Of a stretch of 64,000 nt of DNA, positions 34,264 through 44,862 are shown in pieces. Numbering within the stretch: the first letter of the stretch is position 1; each line of letters opens with the position of its first letter. The translations under genes and the position numbers were made by a program. Source of the stretch: Thermothelomyces thermophilus ATCC 42464 (Eukaryota > Ascomycota > Sordariomycetes > Sordariales > Chaetomiaceae). The stretch covers positions 3,596,001 to 3,660,000 of the forward strand of contig NC_016474.1 in assembly GCF_000226095.1 (NCBI RefSeq). The letters are read 5' to 3'. Under the pieces are notes generated by a model. It ran no database searches. It saw only the letters and a program-made list of their open reading frames with translations, and was not told where the DNA came from.

Positions 34264-35609
34264 TCATACCTTGATGGCAAACGACTTGAGGTATTCATAA
34301 TCCGCCACATTGGCGTTCACACACTCGCGAATCACCCGCTGCCCCTCCTCTCCGAACTTTTCCCGCCACTCCTCGTCCTCTTCCTCTTCTGTCGGTTGTT
34401 TCTTATGATTTTTGAGAGTCAGCAGCCGCATTCATTATTTTGCGCAAGGTCGCATTCAAAGAAACAAAACAAACAAGCCAACCAAAAAAAAAAGGAAAGG
34501 AAAGGAAAGGAAAGGGAACAAAAAAAAGAGAGAGAAAAAGGAAGCGATGGATGAAACAATGGGAACAATGGACAAGCTCACCCTGGGATGCAGGCGCGGC
34601 CGCAGCTCGGTGCTGCCGATGGCGTCGTCGTGGAAGCCGTTCCACTTCTCAAACGCCTCCTCGGCCAGCCGCTGGCCTTCCTCGTCGCCCCACCTGAGCA
34701 TGCCGTCGTGGTAGTCGATGCCCACGTCCTCGCAGAAGGCCCGGATCACCTCGGCCGGCTTGTCCAGCAGGTCGTCGGCGTCCACCACCGTCACCTTGAC
34801 GGCGGCCCCGCCGCCGTTGACGTTACCGTTGGTCTGCTGCTGATCATTGGCACGGGAGGAAGAAGAAGAAGAAGAAGCAGAAGGGTCGGTGGTGGTGGTG
34901 GTGGTGGTGGTGGTGGTGATGATGCCCTCCTGCAGGAGGTAGTCGAACAGGCGGCGCAGCTCGTCGTAGCCCGCCTCGCTCGGCATGAAGTGGTGGAAGC
35001 CCGTCCTGGACGAGAGCGGCGGCACGGTGCAGCGGTAGTACGAGGGGACGGAGCGGCGCGGGTGGCGGATGAGGAAGGCGAAGTGGAACTCGCGCAGCAG
35101 CGAGGGCGGGACGACGGTCGGGTTGGCCACCGCCCCGGCGCCGCTGCTGGTCGCCGCAGTGCCGCCGTTGACCTTGACCTCTGCGCCCTCGTCCGAGGCC
35201 AGGGACGGCGCGATGCGGGCAGGTTTCCGGTCGGGCGGGAGGAGGTAGTGGGCGATGTCCTTGATGAAGAGGCGTTTGCCCTGTAACGGTCGTTTGTCAG
35301 TCAATGTTGTGCTCTCCGGCGGGAGGAGGGGAGAGAGAGAAACATGAACTTCGTGCTTACATCCTTGTTGGATTGGCTCATCAAGTTGTCCGTGACGTCC
35401 TTGTACGTGGTATTGGCGAAGCCGCTTTTCCTCCTCGCCTCCTCGTCATGCTCGTACCGCTCACCCAGACGCTCTGGGCCGAAGTAGTAGGCGTCCCCGA
35501 ATGGCTCGTGGACGCAGTTGAGAATGTCACGCCGTGTCATAAACACCCGCTCAAAGGCCGTCGAGCAGGCTCTCGGGTGCGTGGCCACAAAGATTGGTTT
35601 GTTCGACAT
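34264..35609 (-). CDS. Sulfotransferase-like P-loop protein
   Basis: Cytosolic-looking P-loop protein of about 361 residues, of the family often labelled sulfotransferase. Proposed exons: 35609-35361, 35280-34582 and 34401-34264. The first join gives MSQSNKDGKRLFIKDIAHYL. The 5'-phosphosulfate-binding loop is FVATHPRACSTAFERVF, and a second conserved stretch is FAFLIRHPRRSVPSYYR (3'-phosphate site). Its sulfate acceptor is unknown. A Thr run followed by a Ser run (from GTG/GAA simple repeats at about 34860-34925) interrupts the fold. The 180-nt second intron contains AAAGG repeats. Its acceptor is ambiguous among several in-frame AGs (34402 or nearer 34384); the last exon ends DYEYLKSFAIKV. 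The domain assignment is sure, the substrate is not. Confidence 0.82.
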
Positions 35610-37194
35610 GGTGGCGGTGGTGGCGGCGGCGGTGGTGGTGGTGATGTGTGTCTCGAGAGTGCTCTCGGGAGATCAACAGGTACTGTATGTACAATAGTAA
35701 AATATGTGGGCGTTTCGAGGGACATAAAAGGGAAGAAAAAGAGCTGAGACCGGGTTACGAGGAAGAGCTGGAACCAAAACAAGAAGAAAACAGGCCACCC
35801 CTCCATTAAAGAGACGACTTCTTGTCCATGCACCTCGGATTCCCTGCTGATTATACCAGAGCCTGCTTGTCTCGACGTCCGATCAACCACTAACTAACCT
35901 TGCACAGCCTGGGGGCGGATTCGCCGTGTAGGCAGAGACTGCCATGGCATGTGCTAGCTGCATATCACTGCTACGGAATACCACACTTCCTTACCTACTA
36001 GGCAGGTTCCAACCTATGCGCTTCCCACAGCCCGCTGCCGAGACCCACGTCACCGTCCCCTCGCGCCGCCCGGGCGGGACCTCTCCAATGCAAGCCAAGG
36101 AAAGGACGGCAAAAGAAAAAGGCTCCTCATCTGGCTCCGTCCCCCCAGTGAACATCCTTGAGGCCGTCCGCGCTGGCGATCTCCGTTTTGGAGGAAAAAA
36201 AATTCGAGTCGCCCGCAACACACGTGCGGATACCCAAGTCCCCAAGACAGCGAATAGAGAGGTTCCCTCCGGTCAGGGCGGCATGTCGGGATGGAGTCTG
36301 GCGCGGGCGACCGTGTCATGATCCTTGTTCAGGCATGGGCATTGGCCCCCCTTGAGGTGTGGAGGTGGGGGGTTTGCTGCGAGATCTCGGGAGCGTAGAG
36401 ATGCCAATTGGACGAGGGGCGCACAAATTGAGATGCGGGCGAACCACACGTGCGCGGGCTCATATCTGCACATCACGCTCACGAGGCGCGGGGAAGGAGG
36501 GGGGAGGGAGGTTTTCCGAGTAACAAGTTCAAGTTCTGCAAAACCCGCGTAAAAATACCTAGCTTTGCTCGACTTTTTTTTTTCTGGTTCGAACTTAGCT
36601 ACGTACGATAGTCGGATAGTTCACAGATTAATGGGTTATGAGAGGAAGCAGGGACATGGAAGAATGACGTCACTGCTTGTCCATATCAGGATAAGCTCGG
36701 CGAAGGTTGGCATTCAAGCGGCGAACGATTACGGGGGAACAACTTGGAACAAGTGGGCGCCAAGGAGCGCGACGTAACATATGAAGAGCCGGTTTGGTAA
36801 AATTGGTTGAATGGTTTTGCGGTGTCTACTTGGTAGAAGAGTGGTCGCCCGAGAGATGCTTCGAGAGGCGAGAGGCAGGCTTCGCTGCCAAGGCTTGACA
36901 TTCGTGCTGTGGTGCAGTACAGAAGATAATAATTCTTACATAACTAGGTCCTCGGTCGTCGCTTACTTGGGAGGGTGTCCTACTCTGTGGTCGAGACGTT
37001 CGTTGATCAACAGCTCGTGTCTTTGCCAGTTGCTCCCGTCGTTTGCCAAACAAGGCCACTAGGCCACTAGCTTCGGCGCCGTCAGCAGCAAGGCCGCTGA
37101 AAGAATTGATAATGTAACAAAAGTATCCAAAGTCACGTCACCGTTGCATCTGCATACTCGCACCCGCAAGTTAGTAGTGTACACGCTCCCCGCA
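35610..37194. other. Intergenic region
   Basis: No gene is supported over about 1.6 kb. A GGT/GGC-rich repeat (35610-35646) lies immediately upstream of the sulfotransferase ATG. The rest has no recognisable domain, tRNA or element. Confidence 0.45.
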
Positions 37195-38910
37195 TCACTG
37201 TCTCTTCTTCACCTTCTCCTCCTCTCTCTCAACGCCACCCCCATAACCATGGCGCAAGTGAACCCCGATCAGCTTCCACACGATCCACGCAAACCCGACC
37301 GCCACGGCCGCCGCCGTTCCGGCGTTGACCCATCCGGCCTTTTCCACGTCCAGCACCGGCACCCTGACCTCGTTCACCAGCAGCCCGTCACCGACGCTCC
37401 CGGGCGGCGGCCTTGGCTGCACGTGCCAAAACACCGTTCCCTCCTCGAATAGGCCGTCATACCCCAGATGCGCCTTCTCAAACGGATTCGGCGGGAACGC
37501 CACCGCCCCCTCCTGCTCGGGCTCGCAGGCCCAGAACACGGCCGGGTACGGCACCGAGATGGTCGCGTACCCGCCGCGCGTCGGGGCGAGGTAGCGGAGG
37601 TGGAGGGGGATCTCGGCCGTCCACTCGTCCTCCGCTCCGTCTTGCCCGTCCCCACCGCTCTTCCTCCCCCGGGAACGGGACGCAGATGAAGAGGAGGGCG
37701 CGGGCTCGGGCTCGGGCTCGGGCGGCGCCAGCTGTACGAGGATCGCCGAGCCCCACTGGCTCATGGCATACTCTGGCGCCTCGAGGTCGACCGGCTGGGT
37801 GGTGTGGCGCAGGGCCGCGAGGTTCTTGGAGGCGAGGAAGAGCGGATCTGAGAGCTGATACTTGTCGGCAAAGATTGTGCGCGGGAGCGTGAGGTAGGCG
37901 TAGGGGTGGCAGGACCTGGCGTCGCCGCCCTCGCCTTCGGACAGGGGACGCGGGCTCCTGGAGGTGAGGCGCAGCTGGAGCGTCGGATGGAGGCCGGTCG
38001 GGGCGAGGAACCGGGCCGAGAAAGCGGATTCGGCGTCGCGGTGCCGCGAGGCAAAGGAGAACATGGTCGGGGACGGCTTGGAGTCCTGGCCCAGGACCGT
38101 CAGAAGCCCCGAGATACCGACCTCGTGTGCTTCGAGCGTCTTGGGCTTGTCCGTGGAGAGGATGCCCACTTCGGTGCGGAGACGCGGGTGCGAGGCGGCA
38201 CGCACCCGCCGGCGCTGGTAAGGCCACAGGGCGGTAATACGCAAGACGTTCTGGCTGGTCTCGTACGAGACATCGAGTGAGCCGGCTGTCGACAGGGCTT
38301 CTATCCTGGCCGAGCAGCCATTATCGTCGGCCGGGTGGCACAGCCGGCCTTTGGCATACTCAATCAAGTGCGTCAGGCCGCCGAGCTCTTGGAAGTACTG
38401 GAAGCGCCCATTGCGCAAATCCGTGAATGATTTCTGAGGGGCCAGTCAGCTTTGGACCCAGCCCGTGCAAGTTACCTAGACGGCGATTTACCGCAGGAGT
38501 GGAACAGGAGATCTCTCCAAATATGTCGGCCAACGTCGAGCACAGCTTGTTTCTAGACCCAGACATCAGCCAAAGTCCGAGCTAGAGTTTGCTACTGGTG
38601 AAGAGGTGACGGCATACGATACAGAATTATTTCTCCCCGGACTGTAAAAGAGATGGAAGCCAGGCGGCAGTCTTGCCAGCAGCGGGCTCACCAGCTCGTA
38701 GGAGGCCGCGCTGACCCATCGGATATGGAGATCTTGGGCATCGGTAACCAACGACCGCAGCTCTGGGGGCAGCTCGTCGAGCGCTATCGTCAGCCGGTCT
38801 TCGCGGACGGCGTGCACCTCGGGGCCGCTGATTCCGCTGCTGTCGACCGTGACCGCCGAAGGCTCCAAGGAGTCGCCCAGTTTTTGGACATAGGTGATCC
38901 GCTCGCGCAT
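37195..38910 (-). CDS. pbn1: GPI mannosyltransferase I accessory subunit Pbn1 (PIG-X)
   Basis: ER membrane partner of the Gpi14/PIG-M mannosyltransferase, which adds the first mannose to GPI anchors; in yeast also linked to protease B processing. Exons: 38910-38618, 38552-38492 and 38433-37195, 530 residues. Joins restore GRNNSVSNKLCSTLADIFGE and SCSTPAKSFTDLRNGRFQYF. The N-terminus MRERITYVQKLGDSLEPSAV is typical of fungal Pbn1. The PIG-X region follows with PTGLHPTLQLRLTSRSPRP and HLRYLAPTRGGYATISVPYP. One C-terminal transmembrane helix (AGTAAAVAVGFAWIVWKLIG) precedes a charged tail ending VKKRQ. An inserted Glu/Pro/Ser stretch (PEPEPEPAPSSSSAS) is low complexity. Confidence 0.9.
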
Positions 38911-39800
38911 GGCTCAGGACTGCCGAGATGAGGCCAAGCAATTCACAAATAGGTTATTCCCGTCGGCAGTTTGCGCGCTTCTACTATAAGGCGCTGCCTT
39001 AGTGGCAGTACGTATGTAGTACTAGTAGCTGAATCAGCATGCACCTCACTTGCGCGTACGGATTAACTTACCTAAGTAGTGTAGGTACCTTGGTACTCTC
39101 CTTCAATGTGACTCCAGATCAGGATGCGAGCCCGGGAACACGAACGTTGAGATCCCTACTAGTACGCTACGCTAGGTGCCAGCTCCTGCCACGCCTTGCC
39201 AGCTGCCCGGGCCTCGCCCTGCCAAACGGGTCAAACGTGCAGGCATGGATCAATGCAGCCTGAGGCAGTTTTGCGTTCCGATTGGCCCAGCGAGGAACCT
39301 CATGCTTCTTGGCTGGGTACGCTCCTCGATCTCCTGGCTCCTTCCCAAAGAAACACCGGGGCTGCGGGGCGCTAGGCCCAATTCGGTGACCGGGAGGGCC
39401 GCAGTCAGCCTTCCTGGGCCGGCGGAAGACCGAGAAGCACCCTCAACACGGTACCGACGACGGGTGCCATGAGCCATCTTTGGAGCATTTCCCCTGTAGT
39501 GGCAACAGACATCTGGCAACAAACACGTCTCGGGCTTCTCCCCATGTCCTGAGACTTACGCCCAAGAGAGAAGGAGAGAAAAGTAGCGATGAACCGACGA
39601 ATGCAGCACCGATAGCGCCTCCCCGGTCTTCGCTCTTTCTACCAATAGCCATCAAACTCCAAGCATTGCTCCCGTCGTGGGGCCGAGGCGGCTCCGGCGT
39701 ATTGGGACGACACACGCATCGGACCTGGATCCGGTACCAGGGATAGACCCTTTCTTGATTTTTTTTTTAACTCCTGGGTTTCGTGCCTTCTTCTTCCGCC
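38911..39800. other. Divergent intergenic region
   Basis: Holds the promoters of PBN1 (minus) and the caspase-like fusion gene (plus). No separate gene is seen; a T run lies near 39760-39769. Confidence 0.45.
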
Positions 39801-42800
39801 ATGGAGGACCAACCGTCCTTCATGACCCTCCGGACGAGGAGGCCGGAAAACGACGAGCACAGCATGAGCAGCGCCGACTCCGCCGTACGTGCCCCGGACG
39901 AAGAACACTTGCTTGTTTCGGCTTCTTCGAGAGCCGGCGTGGGCTAACCTCCCTTGCGCAGTACGGCTCGGCCACTGAAGGCTCGCTGCCGGCGACCCAC
40001 GACATCAGCCGGGTGAGCTATCATGTCAGGCACATCGAGAGCTTCGCCCAGGCCCTCCAGCATGTAAGCCGATTGTCCCTGCACTTGCGTGCTTGTCTCG
40101 GTGAAGGGAACTGCGCTCTAACCTGATGTTGCTCGAATAGTCGGCCTCCAGGGCATTCCCGAACCGCGGCCGCTCTCAGAGATACGCCAAGGTGATAGCT
40201 CTGCTGTTGCACTGGAAGTCCGATGACCTGTTTGTCCTGCCGGAGCTCGAAGACCTGGAAAAGTGCTTCCGCGAGCACTACAATTTCGAGACCGACATCT
40301 TCCCCATCCCCTCCGAGAACTCGCACCTGGAGCTGATGCTCAAGATCGGCGATATGGTCAAGCAGCATGAAGCCGAAGACACGCTCTTCATCGTCTACTA
40401 TGGTGGCCACGCCCGGATTGACGAGGCGCGGCAGAGCACCTGGTGTGCGTAAGTGTTGCGACTCACTCGCTTCCTGCTTCCAACTCGCCTAACCCTGGTT
40501 AGCAATCGCCGCCCCGAATCGCCGTGGCTTCAGTAAGTCTTCTTGTCACCCTGTCCTGTACCGGAATCGCCAGAAACTCACCATGGTCAACAGATGGTCG
40601 GCTATCCAGACCCTCTTGGAGAGATCCGTCTCAGACGTCATGATCCTCCTTGACTGCTGTGCCGGAGCTGCAAGCGCTACTTTTCCAACTGGAAAAACAA
40701 GCATCACCGAGACCATCTCGGCCTCTAGTTGGGATGCCATTGCCCCCGATCCGGGCAGGTATTCTTTCACAAACTCCCTCATCGAAGTGCTCGAAGAGTG
40801 GCGCCAACGGACCTTCTCGGCTGCCATGCTCCACGCCGAGATTCTTGCCCGCCTGAAGCACCCGCGGCCCATCCTGATCAACGGAAAACACTTTGAAGCG
40901 CGATCGACCCCAGTCCACTTCATGATGACTTCCAATCACAGGGCACCCAGCATCGAGCTCTGCAGACTGGTCCCCAGGAAACGGTTGCCTCCCTCGCCGC
41001 CGAACGAGCTGACCTACTGGAACCAGCCGGTTCATCCAAGGATGATCGAAGGGAGAAACCCCGTCGAGCAGTACCCTCTAGCTCCCCCTCCTCCGGACTT
41101 TGGGATCCCCGACACGTCTGAGCCGAACGAGGACGAGCCACATGTGCTGATCTCGTTGGCCCTTGAGGACGACCAACGATTGGACCTGAACGACTGGGAG
41201 ACTTGGCTGGCCTCGTTCCCCGCCATTGCAAAATACGTCAAGGTCCAAGGGGTTTTCAAGAGCCACTCTACCCTTCTCTTACTCTCTCTTCCGGTAATGG
41301 TCTGGGATTTCCTCCCCGACGACCCGGCCTGCTCTTTCGTGGCCTTCATTCGGTCAAACAACCTTATTGGGTCCCAGAAGGCAGCACGGGAACCCGAATC
41401 TACGGGGGTCCCCGTTTCCGAGAACGTGCCGGCTTCGAACCTAGTACGTGATGACGCCGAGTCCTGTCTGTCTGGTACCACGTATGGGCCAAACGAGGGC
41501 CTAGATAATGCACAGCAGCCAGCTGCTGGTCCCAGCATTCATCGGGCTCACTCTACTGCCTTCTCTCACTACCGAGAGCCACGCACAGATCCGAGGTTGG
41601 CGTCTCACATCAGAGCGTCGGTGGGCTCTCAGCTCGAACATCCTGTGCCCGACGCGTCCTCGCCCCCAGGCCCGAGGCTCGAGCCGTCATTGGGAAGTTT
41701 GGCCGGCTCGCTCAGAAACGCGCCCTCTACCAGTTCGTTGCGCACGCTTGACCGGATCCAACATGATGGCCACGGGCCCAGGAATGATCTGCCATCTTCT
41801 GCTGACGGGATCTCGAGGAGAATGATTCTGAACCGGGCTCGCACATCGAAGAAATCTGTTTTCCAACCCGACCAAGCCGTTCCCGAGGGCCATCAGATGG
41901 CTCCGCACGTTGTTCGACGCCTAGAGGAGTATTTCCAAAAGGATCCAGAACCGAACATCGCTGTTGTAGAACATTTTGCTTCGAATCTCGGGGTAGAGAC
42001 GTCGGACATCCATGTGTGTTCTTTCTCCTAACACTACGCGTGATCGCTGCTGACCAAGACAGGTCTGGTTCCATCATCGCCGGGAGCAAGAAAGGATGAA
42101 TCTCAACCTACAGAGCCTCAGGAGCGGGAACCACTCGCGGCAAGCCCAGGAAGGCAGCCGTATGATCCTTCCCGGTCATCTGTCTAGACTACTCGAAATT
42201 TATCCATCCAAGGGCGTTCTCCTTGTTGATCTACGGTCGTCGACCGACTTTGAAAGGTCTCACATTCACGATGCCATTAACCTGCGCGCCCCGGTAAGCT
42301 TTGTCGAAAACACATCGCTCGAGATGATCGAGGACACCTTCATGGACGACCAAAGCCGCCGAAGCTTCAGCAAATGGTCACAGTTTAAGTGCGTCGTCTT
42401 TTACGACAGGGTCATCGAGTTCGACTGGGAGTGTCCGGTCGCCGAGGCCTTGTACAACAAGTTCCGGCGAAAGGGCTGGCAGGGCCAGTGCTTCATTCTC
42501 AAAGGCCATTATCGCGAGTTCTCGGCTTCATTTGACAAGTACATTAGCGGGGCCAAGATGACTAGCGAAGCCAAGGAATACCTCGACAGTCTTCGACAGC
42601 AGCCCTCTCCCACAGAGGTAACTTTCTTTATATCAGACCCCCCACTTGCTCCATCATCCTGTACGCTCGAATACTGACCCCCGTGTGCAGGAAGAAGCGA
42701 GGAAGCGGGATGAAGACTACCGGGAGTGGCTGGACATGTTTACAAGCCAACATCGCACGCCGACGGCAGACCTCATCCCGGCGAGGAAGTCTGAGCGCAG

Positions 42801-43404
42801 AAGGACAGTGGAGCAGCGTCAAAAAGAGCTCGAGGTTGAGTTCGAGGCGCGTTTCCCCGCGCTTTATAAGAAGTCGCAAGCCATGCGATCTGCAGCAGCC
42901 ATCGACCATCCTCCTCCATCTCCACCGCCGCGGTCGCCACCTCCCCCGTTCCCCAGCGAGACCGGGAGGGACCAATCTTCCAGGGAAGTTGATTGGGCAG
43001 GACCCGCCAAACACCACGACGACCACGACGATGACGATTTTGACCTGCGAAAAGCGCCACTTGTCGGTCCGCTTGCCAGCGCACTGGACAAGATGCGTGA
43101 GGCCAGCAACCTGGCATGCTCCAATTCCGGGACACCTTCCCAGAGTTTCCAGGACGATTACCCCGTCAAGCCGAGAGCGGACTATTTCGGGGACGAGTAC
43201 GACCACGATTACGATGAAATTGACCCCAAGAGCGAAGGTCTGGGCAACGACCCGGGTTTTCAAAATGCCGGGATACCGGTTGCTGCTGAATCCTGTGCTG
43301 GAGCTGCGGCAAGGGATGACACGCCACGAGAGGACACGTTGAAGAAGGCTTCCAAAAAGCGGCCGCAACTATGGGAAAGGTTAAGGGGCGCGGGCGCAAA
43401 ATGA
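39801..43404 (+). CDS. Caspase-like / homeodomain / rhodanese-like multidomain protein
   Basis: Predicted 1070-residue protein from seven exons: 39801-39884, 39962-40063, 40141-40448, 40503-40532 (30-nt microexon), 40594-42013, 42063-42617 and 42691-43404. All junctions are GT-AG and keep frame. Residues ~63-270 are a caspase/C14-like domain with the His in YYGGHA (H152) and the Cys in ILLDCCAG (C196/C197). A Pro/Ser-rich linker follows. Residues ~603-662 fit a homeodomain in exact register: L16 and F20 in RRLEEYF, A35, L38, I45, then W48-F49 and R53 in VWFHHRREQE, but position 51 is His, not Asn. Residues ~685-815 match a rhodanese fold (LLVDLRSSTDFERSHIHDA), yet the catalytic-Cys strand reads CVVFYDRVIE, with Tyr-Asp, so it is probably inactive. 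An acidic, Pro-rich tail ends LWERLRGAGAK. Function is unknown; a regulatory or stress role is speculation. Confidence 0.8.
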
Positions 43405-43450
43405 TTTTCGGTTTCTTTTTCTCTATGCTGGCATGTCGTGAGCTTGTTGG

Positions 43451-43519
43451 ATCTTTTTCTTTTTTTTCTTTTTCTTTTCTTTTCTTTTTCTTTTCTTTTC
43501 TTTTTTCTTTTTTTTTTTT
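43451..43519. repeat. Pyrimidine tract, (CTTTT)n-like
   Basis: About 70 bases of T with regular single C (units CTTTT and CTTTTT), ending in an unbroken T run. It lies ~50 bp after the stop of the caspase-homeodomain gene, so it would be a U-rich tract at or near its 3' end. Confidence 0.9.
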
Positions 43520-44821
43520 GAGTCGCTTGATCGTCTTCAAAGCCGGTTCTCATGTGGTGTCCTGGGCCGGCGTCTTTTGGCTATGCCTTTCGTTCTGATG
43601 TTCATGTACATACACATCCCTTCCACTATTCCACTATACCCAAACGCTTCCAAATGCGAACATTTTAGCCATTCGCGTAACAAGTGCCTGTCATATGGCA
43701 ACACCATGCCTGCTCTCGATGCGTGTACTTTGCGCCTTCAGCCTCTTAAGGCGTTGTGAGAGCTCGTAACCGACCTGAAACGAGAGCAGCCGCTGAAACC
43801 CTGGCACCCTCTTGTCATTTCTTGATCAGGAATGCAAGACCCTCTTTTTGGGTCCGGAGATATACACTACAGTATTTATTACGATAATCCCTTTCCCAGT
43901 AGGTCCTGGTCTTTGGTTTGTCTGGCAATGTACTCGGCGACGGATTCAGCAACAGCAGAGAAGGACCACGGTATGTGATCCGTCTCCCTATATCTACCAT
44001 ACTACGAGTACAGAGTAGTATGTACAACGCACGTTCAGGATGAATCGGCGAGATCCCTGGGAGACCCAGACAAACAGAGTTTGTTTGGTCCGGACGCCAA
44101 CCGCAGCCCTGAGCCCACAACCCATATTCAGCACAGCCATAGACTAAAAAGAAACAACCTGGCCAGGATTGCGTTGTGTGCCGGCAGCCGCGCCCGTGGG
44201 GTTGGCGGGTGATGGACCTTGTTTATGGTAACGTCGCGGCCCAGGGATTCTCGCTTCAACGGTGACTCGGCGTGCAAAGAAAGGAAAGTGACTATTCCCC
44301 CCGATGCTGGGGTTGTATGGATGTCGTACTACTCCGTAGTGTATGCACTTTTCTCCATCGCCAGTCAGGCCATAATTAACCAGGGGCTCCGCCCGGTTCT
44401 TGTATTTACATAGTACGGAGCGGGCGCAGCAAGAGGGGACAGTGACTCCTCGGGAGTGCGGCGCCCAGTTTTCCCCCTCTCTCCCGCGCGGTCGATATGC
44501 TTGGCAATGCAACTCTGTCTAGGCATTCCGTGTTATACGCTAGGGCCGTTCTGGGCAGGGGATGGGGATATTGATAAGATTTACACTAGCAGCTGTTGAG
44601 CATCAACCAGGTTTCTTGCACGGAATATGTACATACACTACCTGCCGCTGCGGGAGATCAGGGGGGAGGGGGGAGCCGCGCAAAGAGACTGCATGCTCAA
44701 CGGTTTCGCCGTTGTTCTACTTAGCCTCGAGCTGTCTTTGATAATAATTATTTGGTCTTGATTTTCGGGTATGGGATCCCCTCGCATCCGCTGCAACACA
44801 TACGCAGTCCTCCCGCCCGTC

Positions 44822-44822
<1 letters not shown>

Positions 44823-44861
<39 letters not shown>
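44823..44861. repeat. 39-base poly(A) run
   Basis: An uninterrupted A homopolymer between CC and CGGCC. No reverse transcriptase, SINE-like promoter box or flanking direct repeat was recognised beside it. Its length may be imprecise if assembled from reads weak in homopolymers. Confidence 0.95.
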
Positions 44862-44862
<1 letters not shown>

